From: Streptomyces sp. XM83C
GTDB lineage: Bacteria; Actinomycetota; Actinomycetes; Streptomycetales; Streptomycetaceae
Assembly (NCBI RefSeq): GCF_023072675.1
Contig: NZ_JALLGL010000030.1
Location: 1-35,529, forward strand
Direction of reading: 5' to 3'
Length of the DNA stretch: 35,529 nucleotides
Both the position numbers and the translations under genes were made by a program. Under the pieces are notes generated by a model. That model made no database searches. It had not been told where the DNA came from and saw only the letters and a list, made by a program, of their open reading frames with translations. Below, piece by piece: positions 1 to 7,109 of this stretch. Positions within the stretch are counted from its first letter, which is position 1. Each line of letters starts with the position of its first letter.

Positions 1-246
1 CCGACGTGGTCGGTATCTTCCCCGACCGCACCGCCGTCATCCGGCTCGTCGGGGCGGTCCTGGCCGAGCAGAACGACGAATGGACCGAAGCCCGCCGCTA
101 CATGGGCCGCGAACTCCTCACCAAGGCCCGACTCCACCCGATCGAGTCAGAAACCGACGACCCCGCCCTGCCCACCGAACTCACCGCATAGCCTCAGACC
201 GAGATCACCGAGTGGCCGTCGATACACCACTTCAGCGGACGTGACC
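1..246 (+). mobile_element. Right end of an IS256-family insertion sequence
   Basis: The segment holds the 3' end of an IS256-type transposase gene followed by about 55 noncoding bases. The last of these (221-246) read, on the minus strand, as a GGTCACGTCCGCTGAAGTGG-type end, which is the style of terminus I associate with actinobacterial IS256 elements. The boundary near 246 is inferred because cas1 coding similarity stops there and the four final codons of the truncated cas1 lie inside the IS. The left end, the target-site duplication and the rest of the element are outside the window. Confidence 0.7.
3..191 (+). CDS. IS256-family transposase, C-terminal fragment (continues left of window)
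   Basis: The open frame enters from the left edge and ends at TAG 189-191. The 63 visible residues include [20 protein letters not shown] and EARRYMG, typical of the extreme C-terminus of IS256/Mutator-type DDE transposases; the DDE catalytic residues would lie upstream, outside the window. The apparent GTG at 6 is internal, since the frame is open before it. The gene points toward the truncated cas1 and lies in the same IS that interrupts it. Whether the transposase is intact cannot be judged here. Confidence 0.75.
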   Translation, partial: DVVGIFPDRTAVIRLVGAVLAEQNDEWTEARRYMGRELLTKARLHPIESETDDPALPTELTA

Positions 247-969
247 CGCGAGGTCGAAGGCCAGCGGAATGGTGTACTCGGCCTTGTAGAGATCGGCGAT
301 GTCGAGTACGAACGAGAGTGAGTTGCCGGTGTGGACGAAACCGAGCGCGGGACTGGCGCCCAGGCCTGTGATCGCGGCGTGGCTGATGCCGTAGAGGGCG
401 GAGTTGGCCGCGGACAGGAGGCGGTTGACGTCGTCGCCGGCGGCGAAGGCATCGCCGGGCTTGTAGTCGCGCTTGCTCCAGGGCACGCCGGTGCGCGCTG
501 AGTGTTTGGCGTAGAGGCGGCGGATGCGGGTGCCTTCTCTGCCGCGGAGTTGCTGGAGGGTCAGGCCCGTGGTGTCTTCGCCCGGGAAACGCATCTCGTA
601 CATGCGGCGGGCGACAGCGACGCGTTCCTTGGGCCGCGTGACGAGCCATGCCTGGCGGAGCTGGAGTCGGGACCCGCGGGCGGTGCTTGTCCCGGTGGCG
701 TAGAGGCGTACGCCCTGCTCGCCGACCCAGCACACGGCGGTGCCGGAGTCGGCGAGCAGGGTGACGGCGGGGTGGGTGATGCGGCTGCCGGGGCCGACGA
801 GGAGGACGGCGAGCCAAGCGGCCGGGACGTGGACGGTACGTGCCTTGTTGACGAGGACGATGGCGTTGTCGTCGCGGTCGATGTGGCAGCGTTCGGCGTA
901 GAGGCTGCAGATGCGGTCCTCCAGGCGGTGGACGTCCTGTGGCCCGGTCCGCCACCACGGTTCAGCCAT
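232..969 (-). pseudogene. cas1: Type I-E Cas1 integrase, C-terminally truncated by the IS
   Basis: Cas1, with Cas2, integrates new spacers at the leader end of the array. The frame gives 245 residues, against about 305 for E. coli Cas1. The metal-binding residues are visible: E145 in LRGREGTRI, H213 in FVHTGNSLSF, D223 and D226 in DIADLYKAE. The chain follows Cas1 up to LAFDLA (A241), then reads GHVR and a stop that lie inside the IS end. The helical C-terminal part, roughly 60-80 residues, is therefore missing. The ATG at 969 overlaps the cas6e stop by 8 bp, so the gene was translationally coupled. No cas2 is visible. The truncated protein may be unstable or inactive; the remainder of cas1 and cas2 could lie beyond the IS. 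Confidence 0.85.
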
Positions 970-1759
970 GGGTGGCTTCCTCTGCGGTGCGAATCGGAGC
1001 CAGGGTGAGGAGGCCCTGTCCGTAGCCTTTGGCGGGTCCGATGCCGCCGAGGAGAGCGGCACGCAGGGCATCGGGGTCGGTGACGCGCAGGCGCCCTTCG
1101 AACGTGGCGGTGGACAGGGTGACGCGAGGGCCGTCCTTTCGCTTGTTGAAGCGCAGGATGTCCCGGTCGACGACGGTGACCGCCGGCCCGGCGGCAGGTG
1201 CCTGGTCGCCTGCCCCGTCTTCTCGAAGACCGGGGCCGGGCGGTGTGGCGGCGGCGTCGGGGATGACGAAGCCGTGGCGTTCGCACCGGTTGAGAAGCCA
1301 CTCCAGTTGCTGGGCCACGGTGCGGTGGGCGACCCGGAAGCCTCGGGAGCGGCTGCTGGTGTCGGCGTCCTGCTTGAGGCGCGCGGTCTGCTGCTCGCTC
1401 GGCCGGGCTGGTCGGGAGATGTTCTGGACGGGGTTGGCGGTGAGGCGGAAGCCGAACTCCCGTCCGCGGGCGATGCGCTTGAGCAGGGGCGTGTAGTCGG
1501 CGATGAGCGGGGCGCCCCCGTCGGCTCCGGGCCACCCGGCCTCGTCGACGAGGTGTGCCCAGGATGGGTGGCTGTCGGTGAGTACGAGGATTTCGGCTCG
1601 ATGGGGACTGTTGTTCTCCAGTCGCCACAGGACACGTTCGGCGACGGGCTGGACGGCCAGCCCGGCCAGGATGGCGGCGTGCATGCGATGGGGGCTGGAG
1701 AGGAGGGAAACGGCGGCCCGTCGGCGCGGGTTGAGGGCGATCTTCGACAGATAGGGCAT
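962..1759 (-). CDS. cas6e: Cas6e (CasE/Cse3) crRNA-processing endoribonuclease
   Basis: Cas6e cuts the pre-crRNA at the 3' base of the repeat hairpin and stays bound as the head of Cascade. The 265-residue protein starts MPYLSKIALN. It has the N-terminal HRMHAAILAG stretch, whose histidines (H24, H27) fall where the family's catalytic histidine sits. It also has the C-terminal glycine-rich loop GGIGPAKGYGQGLLTL of the second ferredoxin-like fold. It is longer than E. coli CasE (199 residues), partly through a Pro/Gly-rich insert near residues 175-195. The ATG at 1759 lies 4 nt after the cas5e stop and the 3' end overlaps cas1. The substrate hairpin is the CCCCGC/GCGGGG stem of the array at 10211-12984. 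Confidence 0.93.
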   Translation of the reverse strand: MPYLSKIALNPRRRAAVSLLSSPHRMHAAILAGLAVQPVAERVLWRLENNSPHRAEILVLTDSHPSWAHLVDEAGWPGADGGAPLIADYTPLLKRIARGREFGFRLTANPVQNISRPARPSEQQTARLKQDADTSSRSRGFRVAHRTVAQQLEWLLNRCERHGFVIPDAAATPPGPGLREDGAGDQAPAAGPAVTVVDRDILRFNKRKDGPRVTLSTATFEGRLRVTDPDALRAALLGGIGPAKGYGQGLLTLAPIRTAEEATHG

Positions 1760-1763
1760 GTGG

Positions 1764-2558
1764 TCACCAGCCCAGGAGGGCGAACGGATCGTGGCCGGAC
1801 TGCCCGACGGCGCCGGCGTCCTGGTGGGTCGGCTGGGTGCGGCCGGTGGGGACGGTGACCCAGAGGTGTCGTACGGCACGGCGACCGAAGGTGGTTCCGG
1901 TCTTGAGGTTGTAGGTGTCGGGGACGTCGACGGCGAGATGATCGCCGTCCGGGTCCTCCACGGTGGCTTCCAGGGACACGGTGGAGTCCGTGACCTGGCG
2001 ACGGCGGTGGCTGCCCGCCTGCCAGGGCACTTCCCGGAGTGCGTCCTCCAGTCCTGTGTCGGGCCGCAGGCCGAGGCTGACGGGGCCGGTGGGCGGGCAG
2101 GACCGGCGGCCGAGAGAGAGTGGGTGGACGGGATGCCGGACGGCCTCCTCCAGGCTCTCGACAAAGGCCTTGGGACCGCGGAGGGCTACGACGAAGACGG
2201 CGTCCTGGAGGTAGAAACGCTGGGTGACCCCGGTGTACTTGGCCGGTGTGGTCCGGGTCTGCTGCCCCTTGGCGTTGGTCTTGGCCGACAGCAGGGGGAG
2301 CCCTCGGTAGTCGCTGAACGTGTGGTAGTCCCGCAGGAGGGTGCCGGGCTGGTCGGACCTGACACCGAGCTGCAGCCCGACCAGGTCGGCGATGGTTGCC
2401 TCACGGTCGCGGCCCTCGGCGGCTGCCAGGAGACCCAGGACTCCGGACTTGGTGGGCTGGGGGCGGGTTTCACGCCGGTTGTAGCGGGACGGGCCGCCCC
2501 AGGACTGCAGGGGCCCGGCCAGCCGCAGCAGCAGGATCGCGTTCTCGGTGCCGGCCAT
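1764..2558 (-). CDS. cas5e: Cas5e (CasD) Cascade subunit
   Basis: Cas5e caps the 5' handle of the crRNA next to Cse1 in the Cascade surveillance complex. The 264-residue product begins MAGTENAILLLRLAGPLQSW and has the family's N-terminal signature: G-P-L-Q-S-W-G, then RYNRRETRPQPTKSGVLGLL, where the protein reads the repeat-derived handle. RFYLQDAVFVVAL in the middle fits the second half of the RAMP fold. Length is slightly above E. coli CasD (224). The start ATG overlaps the cas7e stop by one base (TGATG), indicating termination-reinitiation. Nothing suggests decay. Confidence 0.93.
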   Translation of the reverse strand: MAGTENAILLLRLAGPLQSWGGPSRYNRRETRPQPTKSGVLGLLAAAEGRDREATIADLVGLQLGVRSDQPGTLLRDYHTFSDYRGLPLLSAKTNAKGQQTRTTPAKYTGVTQRFYLQDAVFVVALRGPKAFVESLEEAVRHPVHPLSLGRRSCPPTGPVSLGLRPDTGLEDALREVPWQAGSHRRRQVTDSTVSLEATVEDPDGDHLAVDVPDTYNLKTGTTFGRRAVRHLWVTVPTGRTQPTHQDAGAVGQSGHDPFALLGW

Positions 2559-3751
2559 CAGGCATCGGTCTCCGCGCCGTCACCGGTCTGCGCGGCGTCG
2601 GCCGGGGCCAGTTCCCCGCGGTCGAGCCATTCGCCGACCAGGGTGTCCAAGGAGTCGAGGAGCACGGGGAAGGGCAGGGAGGGGCCGAACACCTCGGTGA
2701 TCTTGTCACTTTCGGCGGAATAGGTGGCCAGCGTCCGCAGCGGCTTGTTGCCCCACGTCTCGCCCACCGTCCTGAGCTCGTCGGCGAGCCGCGCCACGGA
2801 TTCCGCGGCCAGGCCGGTGACACCGGTGACGGGCTCCTCGTACGCGGAGACCAGGTTCACCGGCTGGTCGGTGCGGAGGGTCAGCAGTACCAGGTGGGGC
2901 AGAGTGCGGTGGGCGAAGGAGTTCTGGTGCCCGGTGGGCATCGAACGGGCGAACGCGTCGATGAAGCGGACCGCCGTCTGACGGGTCTCTGCGGTGTCGG
3001 AGAGGTTTGCGCGGAGCTGGTGCACGCCCAGTACGGCGTACCGGTACAGAGTGGAGGAGTTGAACTCGACAGTGCCGATCATTCCGGCGCCGTGGTCTTC
3101 GGTGTTCTCGTCGTCGACCGCGGTGTAGTAGTCGAACTCGGTGCGCACGGCGTGGGTGGACAGGGCATGCGCGACCTGTACGGAGGCGTCGACGTTCAGT
3201 GCGGGCAGGTCTGCGACCATGCGGCCGAAGAGGGCGACTTCCGCAGGGTGGCCGGTGGACAGCGTCGGGACGACTGCGAGCTTCTTCACCTCGCCCTTCA
3301 GCTCTTCGTCGGGCAGAGCGGCGAGTTCTGCTGCACGACCGTCCAGCAGCTCCACCAGGGCGTCGAGCTGCTTCTTGCCGAAGAACAGCAAGTACGCCGA
3401 CTCTTCCTCCTTCTTCGAGGACTTGGTGATGCCGAGAGGCTCCAGCAGCGCGGCGGCCAGGCGGTCTGCCTGCTGCTCCGCGAGACCGGCGCCGCCCTTG
3501 TGGGCCGGGCTCGCGAGGCGCTGTGCGAGCAGGGCGGCGATGCGCTTGGTGCGAGTGGCCCGGTCGGTCTCGGGCACCTGCCGGGCGTACTCGATGCGGG
3601 TCGCGCGTTTCCACGCCTGCGAGGAGACGCGGGCACGGCGGGCACCGCCGAAAACAGCCTGCTTCGGGGTGCCGGAGTCATCGCGGTTGACGTTGGACGG
3701 CGGCAGGCTCTGCAGGATGTGGGCCTCGACGAACAGGTTCGGCTGGTTCAT
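2558..3751 (-). CDS. cas7e: Cas7e (CasC/Cse4) Cascade backbone subunit
   Basis: Six copies of Cas7e normally form the crRNA-binding backbone of type I-E Cascade. The 397-residue protein starts MNQPNLFVEAHILQSLPPSN, followed by NVNRDDSGTPKQAVFGG and RARVSSQAWKRATR, the strongest family signature. GTVEFNSSTLYRYAVL lies in the middle. The ATG at 3751 was preferred over one 21 bases upstream because AAGGAG sits 7 nt before it and family members begin near this point. It follows cse2 after a 147-bp gap, the largest inside the Cascade gene set, and overlaps cas5e by one base. Confidence 0.94.
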   Translation of the reverse strand: MNQPNLFVEAHILQSLPPSNVNRDDSGTPKQAVFGGARRARVSSQAWKRATRIEYARQVPETDRATRTKRIAALLAQRLASPAHKGGAGLAEQQADRLAAALLEPLGITKSSKKEEESAYLLFFGKKQLDALVELLDGRAAELAALPDEELKGEVKKLAVVPTLSTGHPAEVALFGRMVADLPALNVDASVQVAHALSTHAVRTEFDYYTAVDDENTEDHGAGMIGTVEFNSSTLYRYAVLGVHQLRANLSDTAETRQTAVRFIDAFARSMPTGHQNSFAHRTLPHLVLLTLRTDQPVNLVSAYEEPVTGVTGLAAESVARLADELRTVGETWGNKPLRTLATYSAESDKITEVFGPSLPFPVLLDSLDTLVGEWLDRGELAPADAAQTGDGAETDA

Positions 3752-3898
3752 GGAACGGCTCCTTGACGGCATGAGGCACCGCCCGGGGCGGCACCCAAGG
3801 GGGTGAGGATCGAAGTGGTGAGGGCGCGCAGAGTCCCGAACGTGCCGGGAACCCTCCGCACCAGGGCAGCCGGGTGACCGGCTCCGCCGGGAGAGGTG

Positions 3899-5107
3899 TC
3901 AGGACGTGGCCGTGGCGTGGAAATCGCGGTCCCAGGTCTGCCGGAAGTACACGGCGGCATCCGGGCGGCGCGGGTCGTCCCAAGCACGCAAAGCTTCGTG
4001 CAGCAGGTCGTAGTCGAGTCCGACGGCGGCCTGGTGCAGCAGGGGGACGAGGGACCGCAGATGCATGACGAGTTCGTCGGAGTCGGTGGAGGTGAGCAGG
4101 GCTCCGAAGCGCCGCTCGAGCGCCGTGGTGGCGTTCTTGCGCTCGCTGCCGGTGGCCGCCTTCTTGGCAAGCAGACCGGCGGCGGTGCCTGGGCTGGTGC
4201 CCGGCACGTGCATACGGCGGGCATGCGTCTGCTGGTGACGGGCGAAGAGGGTGAGCGCCGCATGTTCGGCCGCCAGGTCCCGTGTGAGAGCTCCCCTGTC
4301 GCGCCACGCGGACTCCATGCGGGTGCGGTAGAACGTCCACATGGCGGCCACCGTCCCCGCCTCACGTCCGGTACCCGACCTCAGCGCGGCCAGTTCCGCG
4401 CCGGCGCTGCTGCTGCCGGGATCGAACGTCGTCCAGTACAGGGCGGGCCCACTGCCAGGCTCTTCACCCCGCGCGTCCGTGTCGGTCTCGTCGGTGCGGG
4501 GAACGAGGGCTCCCGGGTCGGTGTACTGCAGGCCCCAGGAACGCAGCGTGCGGTTCCTGTCCGGGCCGTCCCACTGGGCCAGCTCATAGAACAGGCGTGT
4601 GTAGTCGAGGCCGATGCCCGCGCTCCGCAACAGCGGTACCAGCCGCTGAAGGTGTTGCGCCAGTTCATGCATGTCCTGAGCGCCGGCTGCCGCGAACAGC
4701 CGCCGTTCCAGCGCACTTTGTGTCAGTGCTTCGCTGCGCCGCAATCTCAGGCACGCGTTGCCGAGTCCGACGCCGGGCCGGTGGACCGGTTCGGACGCGC
4801 CATGCTGGTGGAGACCGAACAGCGTGAGTACGTGGTGCTCGGCGATGTAGGGGCCGGGAAGCCGGTCCCAGCCCCCGTCCGGGAGGGACATGCGGTGGAT
4901 GGTACGCATGGAGGCGACGGTGCCGGCTTCTCGGCCCACCCCTTCACGCGCGGCCCTGAGGTTGCGTACGACGTATTCGGAGAATTCCGGTCGTCGTCCT
5001 TCGGCCTGTTTCGACTGGCAGTCCTGGGCAGCCTCCTCCCAGAAGAACCGCCGTGCCCGCCGCCCCGTCGACGGGCGTGTACGGGAAGTACTGTGGAGCG
5101 ACGTCAT
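3899..5107 (-). CDS. cse2: Duplicated (tandem-fused) Cse2/CasB small subunit
   Basis: Cse2 forms the belly dimer of type I-E Cascade and stabilises the displaced strand. Family members are usually about 160-200 residues; this one is 402 and contains two Cse2 units (about 40-195 and 223-392) joined by an acidic linker near 203-222. Matching blocks are REAGTVASM (59) and REAGTVAAM (248); AEHHVLTLFGLHQ (89) and AEHAALTLFARHQ (280); LERRLFAA (133) and LERRFGAL (330); LVPLLRSAGIGLDY (156) and LVPLLHQAAVGLDY (353). The reading frame is continuous with no internal stop. The ATG overlaps the cse1 stop by 4 bp (ATGA). I infer one chain supplies both Cse2 positions of Cascade. The copies are clearly diverged, so the fusion does not look recent. 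Confidence 0.9.
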   Translation of the reverse strand: MTSLHSTSRTRPSTGRRARRFFWEEAAQDCQSKQAEGRRPEFSEYVVRNLRAAREGVGREAGTVASMRTIHRMSLPDGGWDRLPGPYIAEHHVLTLFGLHQHGASEPVHRPGVGLGNACLRLRRSEALTQSALERRLFAAAGAQDMHELAQHLQRLVPLLRSAGIGLDYTRLFYELAQWDGPDRNRTLRSWGLQYTDPGALVPRTDETDTDARGEEPGSGPALYWTTFDPGSSSAGAELAALRSGTGREAGTVAAMWTFYRTRMESAWRDRGALTRDLAAEHAALTLFARHQQTHARRMHVPGTSPGTAAGLLAKKAATGSERKNATTALERRFGALLTSTDSDELVMHLRSLVPLLHQAAVGLDYDLLHEALRAWDDPRRPDAAVYFRQTWDRDFHATATS

Positions 5108-6795
5108 GCCGCGGCCTCCTGCGTCATCGCACGCCGTTCGTCAACGGCCCGTTCCAGGATCTGGGTCAGCTTCGCCCGGAAGACGCCGATGGCTTTGCCG
5201 CTGCGGTAAACGAACTCCTTGTCGCCCTTCTTGACTGTGCGTCCCACGACGGCACGCGGTGGGGCTGCTGCGAGCAACTGATCGGCCTCCCGGTCCGCGG
5301 CGATCTGCACGGACTGCTCCCAGGCCAGCCGAGCGCGCTCCAGGAGATCATCGTCGTCGTCACCGACGGTGCGCAACCCGATGAGGAAGCGCCGCACGGT
5401 CTGATCGAGGGAGTGCAGGAAGCGGGCGGACGGCCTGCTGCCCTTGTCCCTGGGCAGCGGATCACCGCCAGCGGCGCGCCGAAGATCGTCGTTGAGCGCG
5501 TCGAGCGCACGTGCCACCTTGTCCGCCTGGTCGACGCACTCCAGCAGCACCTGACGCAGCCACTTGTCCTGGGCGAGCAGGGCGTTGACGGGCAGGGGCA
5601 GGTCGTCGCCGATGGCGTTCTCCACGACTGCCGACTGCGTGCCGTACTCGAGGCCGGAAGTCTCCGCGCCCAGAGGGTACTGCTGGGAGAGCACGTGGTC
5701 GGCCCGGAGGTCCCCGATCTGCCGGAACAGCAACGACGTGTAGGGTCCCTCGCCCTGCTCGGGGAGGTTCAAGGCGAGGAGGGTGTTCAGCCCTTGCCAG
5801 GCCGCCCGGCCGGAGGTGTGCCGACGGGACCGCTGGTGCGGCTGATTCTTCTTCGGCTTGGTCGTGTACTGCCACGCGGTGTGCGGCTCGTACGAGGGAG
5901 TCCACGCCAGCCGGTCACCGGCGGACACGATCACCCGGTGCACCCGCACTCCCTGCTCGGTCTCGCGGGTGAAGAGACGCACCCTGCGCGCCTGGAAGGT
6001 CAGCAGGTCCAGCAGCCCGGTCGCCGGACGCTCCGACCAGGCGGGGGCGGCAGGTGACTTGCAGCCGAGGCTCGCGGGTCGCTCGTCCCAGGCCCACTGC
6101 GGGCGGTCACCGGCTTCCAGACCGTCGGGCAGTACCGGTGTGTTCAGCAGCAGCGTGTCGTACAGTGTCGCTCCGGTGGGAACGACGACACCGAGCTGGC
6201 CGAGAGGCCCGGTGGGGTTACCGGTGGTCTTTCCGTTCTTCGCCTGCGGGTCGCCCTCGGCGCCCGTCTTGATCGACGCGGTGTCCCAGCAGTGCACATG
6301 CAACAGCCACAGCAGGGCGTCGGCGGGGGCGAGCAGCAACTCGTCCGCCTCGCACAACGCACTGAACAAGGGCACGTTGTTGCCCGAAGCCAGCGACGGC
6401 ACCAACTGCGCGACGGACTTGGTCTCCCCGTTCAGCGCCTTCAGCCCCGCGACCTGCGCGAAGGGGCACTCGTCGTCGAAGAGCCGGAACCGGTTGCCGT
6501 AGCGGCCCGGTCCCAGGTACTCCCCGAGGCGCGTCAGCTCCTCCTCTGAGAACCTCCCGCGCCGGAACCGCTCCCCCCACTCCTGCCGGCTTCGCGGAAC
6601 CCCGAGGGCGTCGAACACGATGGGCAGCAATAACTGGCGGAGCACCACCGGCAGCATCGTGTGCACCGGCAGTTCCAGGCGCCTGATCCTGTGTGCTTCG
6701 GACAATGCGCTCAGCAGACCGTCCTGGCGAGTGTGGCCGTCCACATCGACCCCGGTGAGCAACGGGTCGTGGACCAGGTCTCCTTGGACATCCAT
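5104..6795 (-). CDS. casA: Cse1 (CasA/Cas8e) Cascade large subunit
   Basis: Cse1 recognises the PAM and recruits Cas3. The 563-residue product is close to the family's usual 500-560. Recognisable stretches are FRRGRFSEEELTRLGEYLG, RLFDDECPFAQVAGL, GNNVPLFSALCEADELLLAP, LLHVHCWDTASIKTG and GPYTSLLFRQIGDL; the C-terminal four-helix bundle follows. I chose the ATG at 6795 because GGAGGGGGA lies 7 nt upstream, rather than an in-frame codon at 6858. It is the first gene of the tightly coupled cse1-to-cas1 block and is separated from cas3 by 314 bp, which suggests its own promoter. Confidence 0.93.
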   Translation of the reverse strand: MDVQGDLVHDPLLTGVDVDGHTRQDGLLSALSEAHRIRRLELPVHTMLPVVLRQLLLPIVFDALGVPRSRQEWGERFRRGRFSEEELTRLGEYLGPGRYGNRFRLFDDECPFAQVAGLKALNGETKSVAQLVPSLASGNNVPLFSALCEADELLLAPADALLWLLHVHCWDTASIKTGAEGDPQAKNGKTTGNPTGPLGQLGVVVPTGATLYDTLLLNTPVLPDGLEAGDRPQWAWDERPASLGCKSPAAPAWSERPATGLLDLLTFQARRVRLFTRETEQGVRVHRVIVSAGDRLAWTPSYEPHTAWQYTTKPKKNQPHQRSRRHTSGRAAWQGLNTLLALNLPEQGEGPYTSLLFRQIGDLRADHVLSQQYPLGAETSGLEYGTQSAVVENAIGDDLPLPVNALLAQDKWLRQVLLECVDQADKVARALDALNDDLRRAAGGDPLPRDKGSRPSARFLHSLDQTVRRFLIGLRTVGDDDDDLLERARLAWEQSVQIAADREADQLLAAAPPRAVVGRTVKKGDKEFVYRSGKAIGVFRAKLTQILERAVDERRAMTQEAAA

Positions 6796-7109
6796 GGCAG
6801 CTTCCCCCTCCCTGAAGCAAGCCCGCGCTCTGGGCACAGGGCGGGCAAGACGGTGCACCCCCTGACACCACCGTCTCGCCGTTCACCATCCTTCCACTCA
6901 ACCTTCAATGCTTACAAGCCGATTCATCCTTCTTGGTGATACGGAATCGTGCACCCCGAGCCGTGGCCAACGATTCAGTAAGCTTCGCGTGCGAGTGCGG
7001 AGCGCTCTCGCCTCCCCGCTGTGCCGGGGGTGTTCCGCTTCACTGCTTCATGTGGTCCCCGCATCCGCGGGGTCGGCGGCCCCGCGGGAACGCTTCGCAC
7101 TCTCCCGAC
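6796..7109. promoter_or_regulatory. cas3-cse1 intergenic region, probable Cascade promoter region
   Basis: No gene is supported in these 314 bp. Around 6890-6960 the base composition falls well below the surrounding GC (for example AATGCTTACAAGCCGATTCA), as expected for a promoter driving cse1 leftward, but I could not fix a convincing -10/-35 pair. The right part (7009-7079) holds two GC-rich hairpins resembling the CRISPR repeat, listed separately. A gap between cas3 and cse1 with its own promoter is also known in E. coli type I-E loci. Confidence 0.4.
7009..7079 (+). repeat. Two CRISPR-repeat-like hairpins downstream of cas3
   Basis: Bases 7052-7079 align without gaps to the 28-nt array repeat at 19 of 28 positions. 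They include GT-GTCCCCGC at the 5' side and the complete CCCCGC/GCGGGG stem, with loop ATCC instead of GCCT. A weaker copy at about 7009-7036 has stem CCCCG/CGGGG followed by GGTGTTCC, close to the handle GGTTGCTC. The distance between the two stems (43 bp) is shorter than the 61-bp array period. They may be decayed repeats, a crRNA-like regulatory guide, or simply the cas3 terminator, since they start about 30 bp after the cas3 stop. Confidence 0.4.

Noticed and set aside
232..1767. Single 511-codon minus-strand frame covering cas6e and cas1
   Set aside because: Its first half is an out-of-frame shadow of cas6e; only the part from 969 is cas1.
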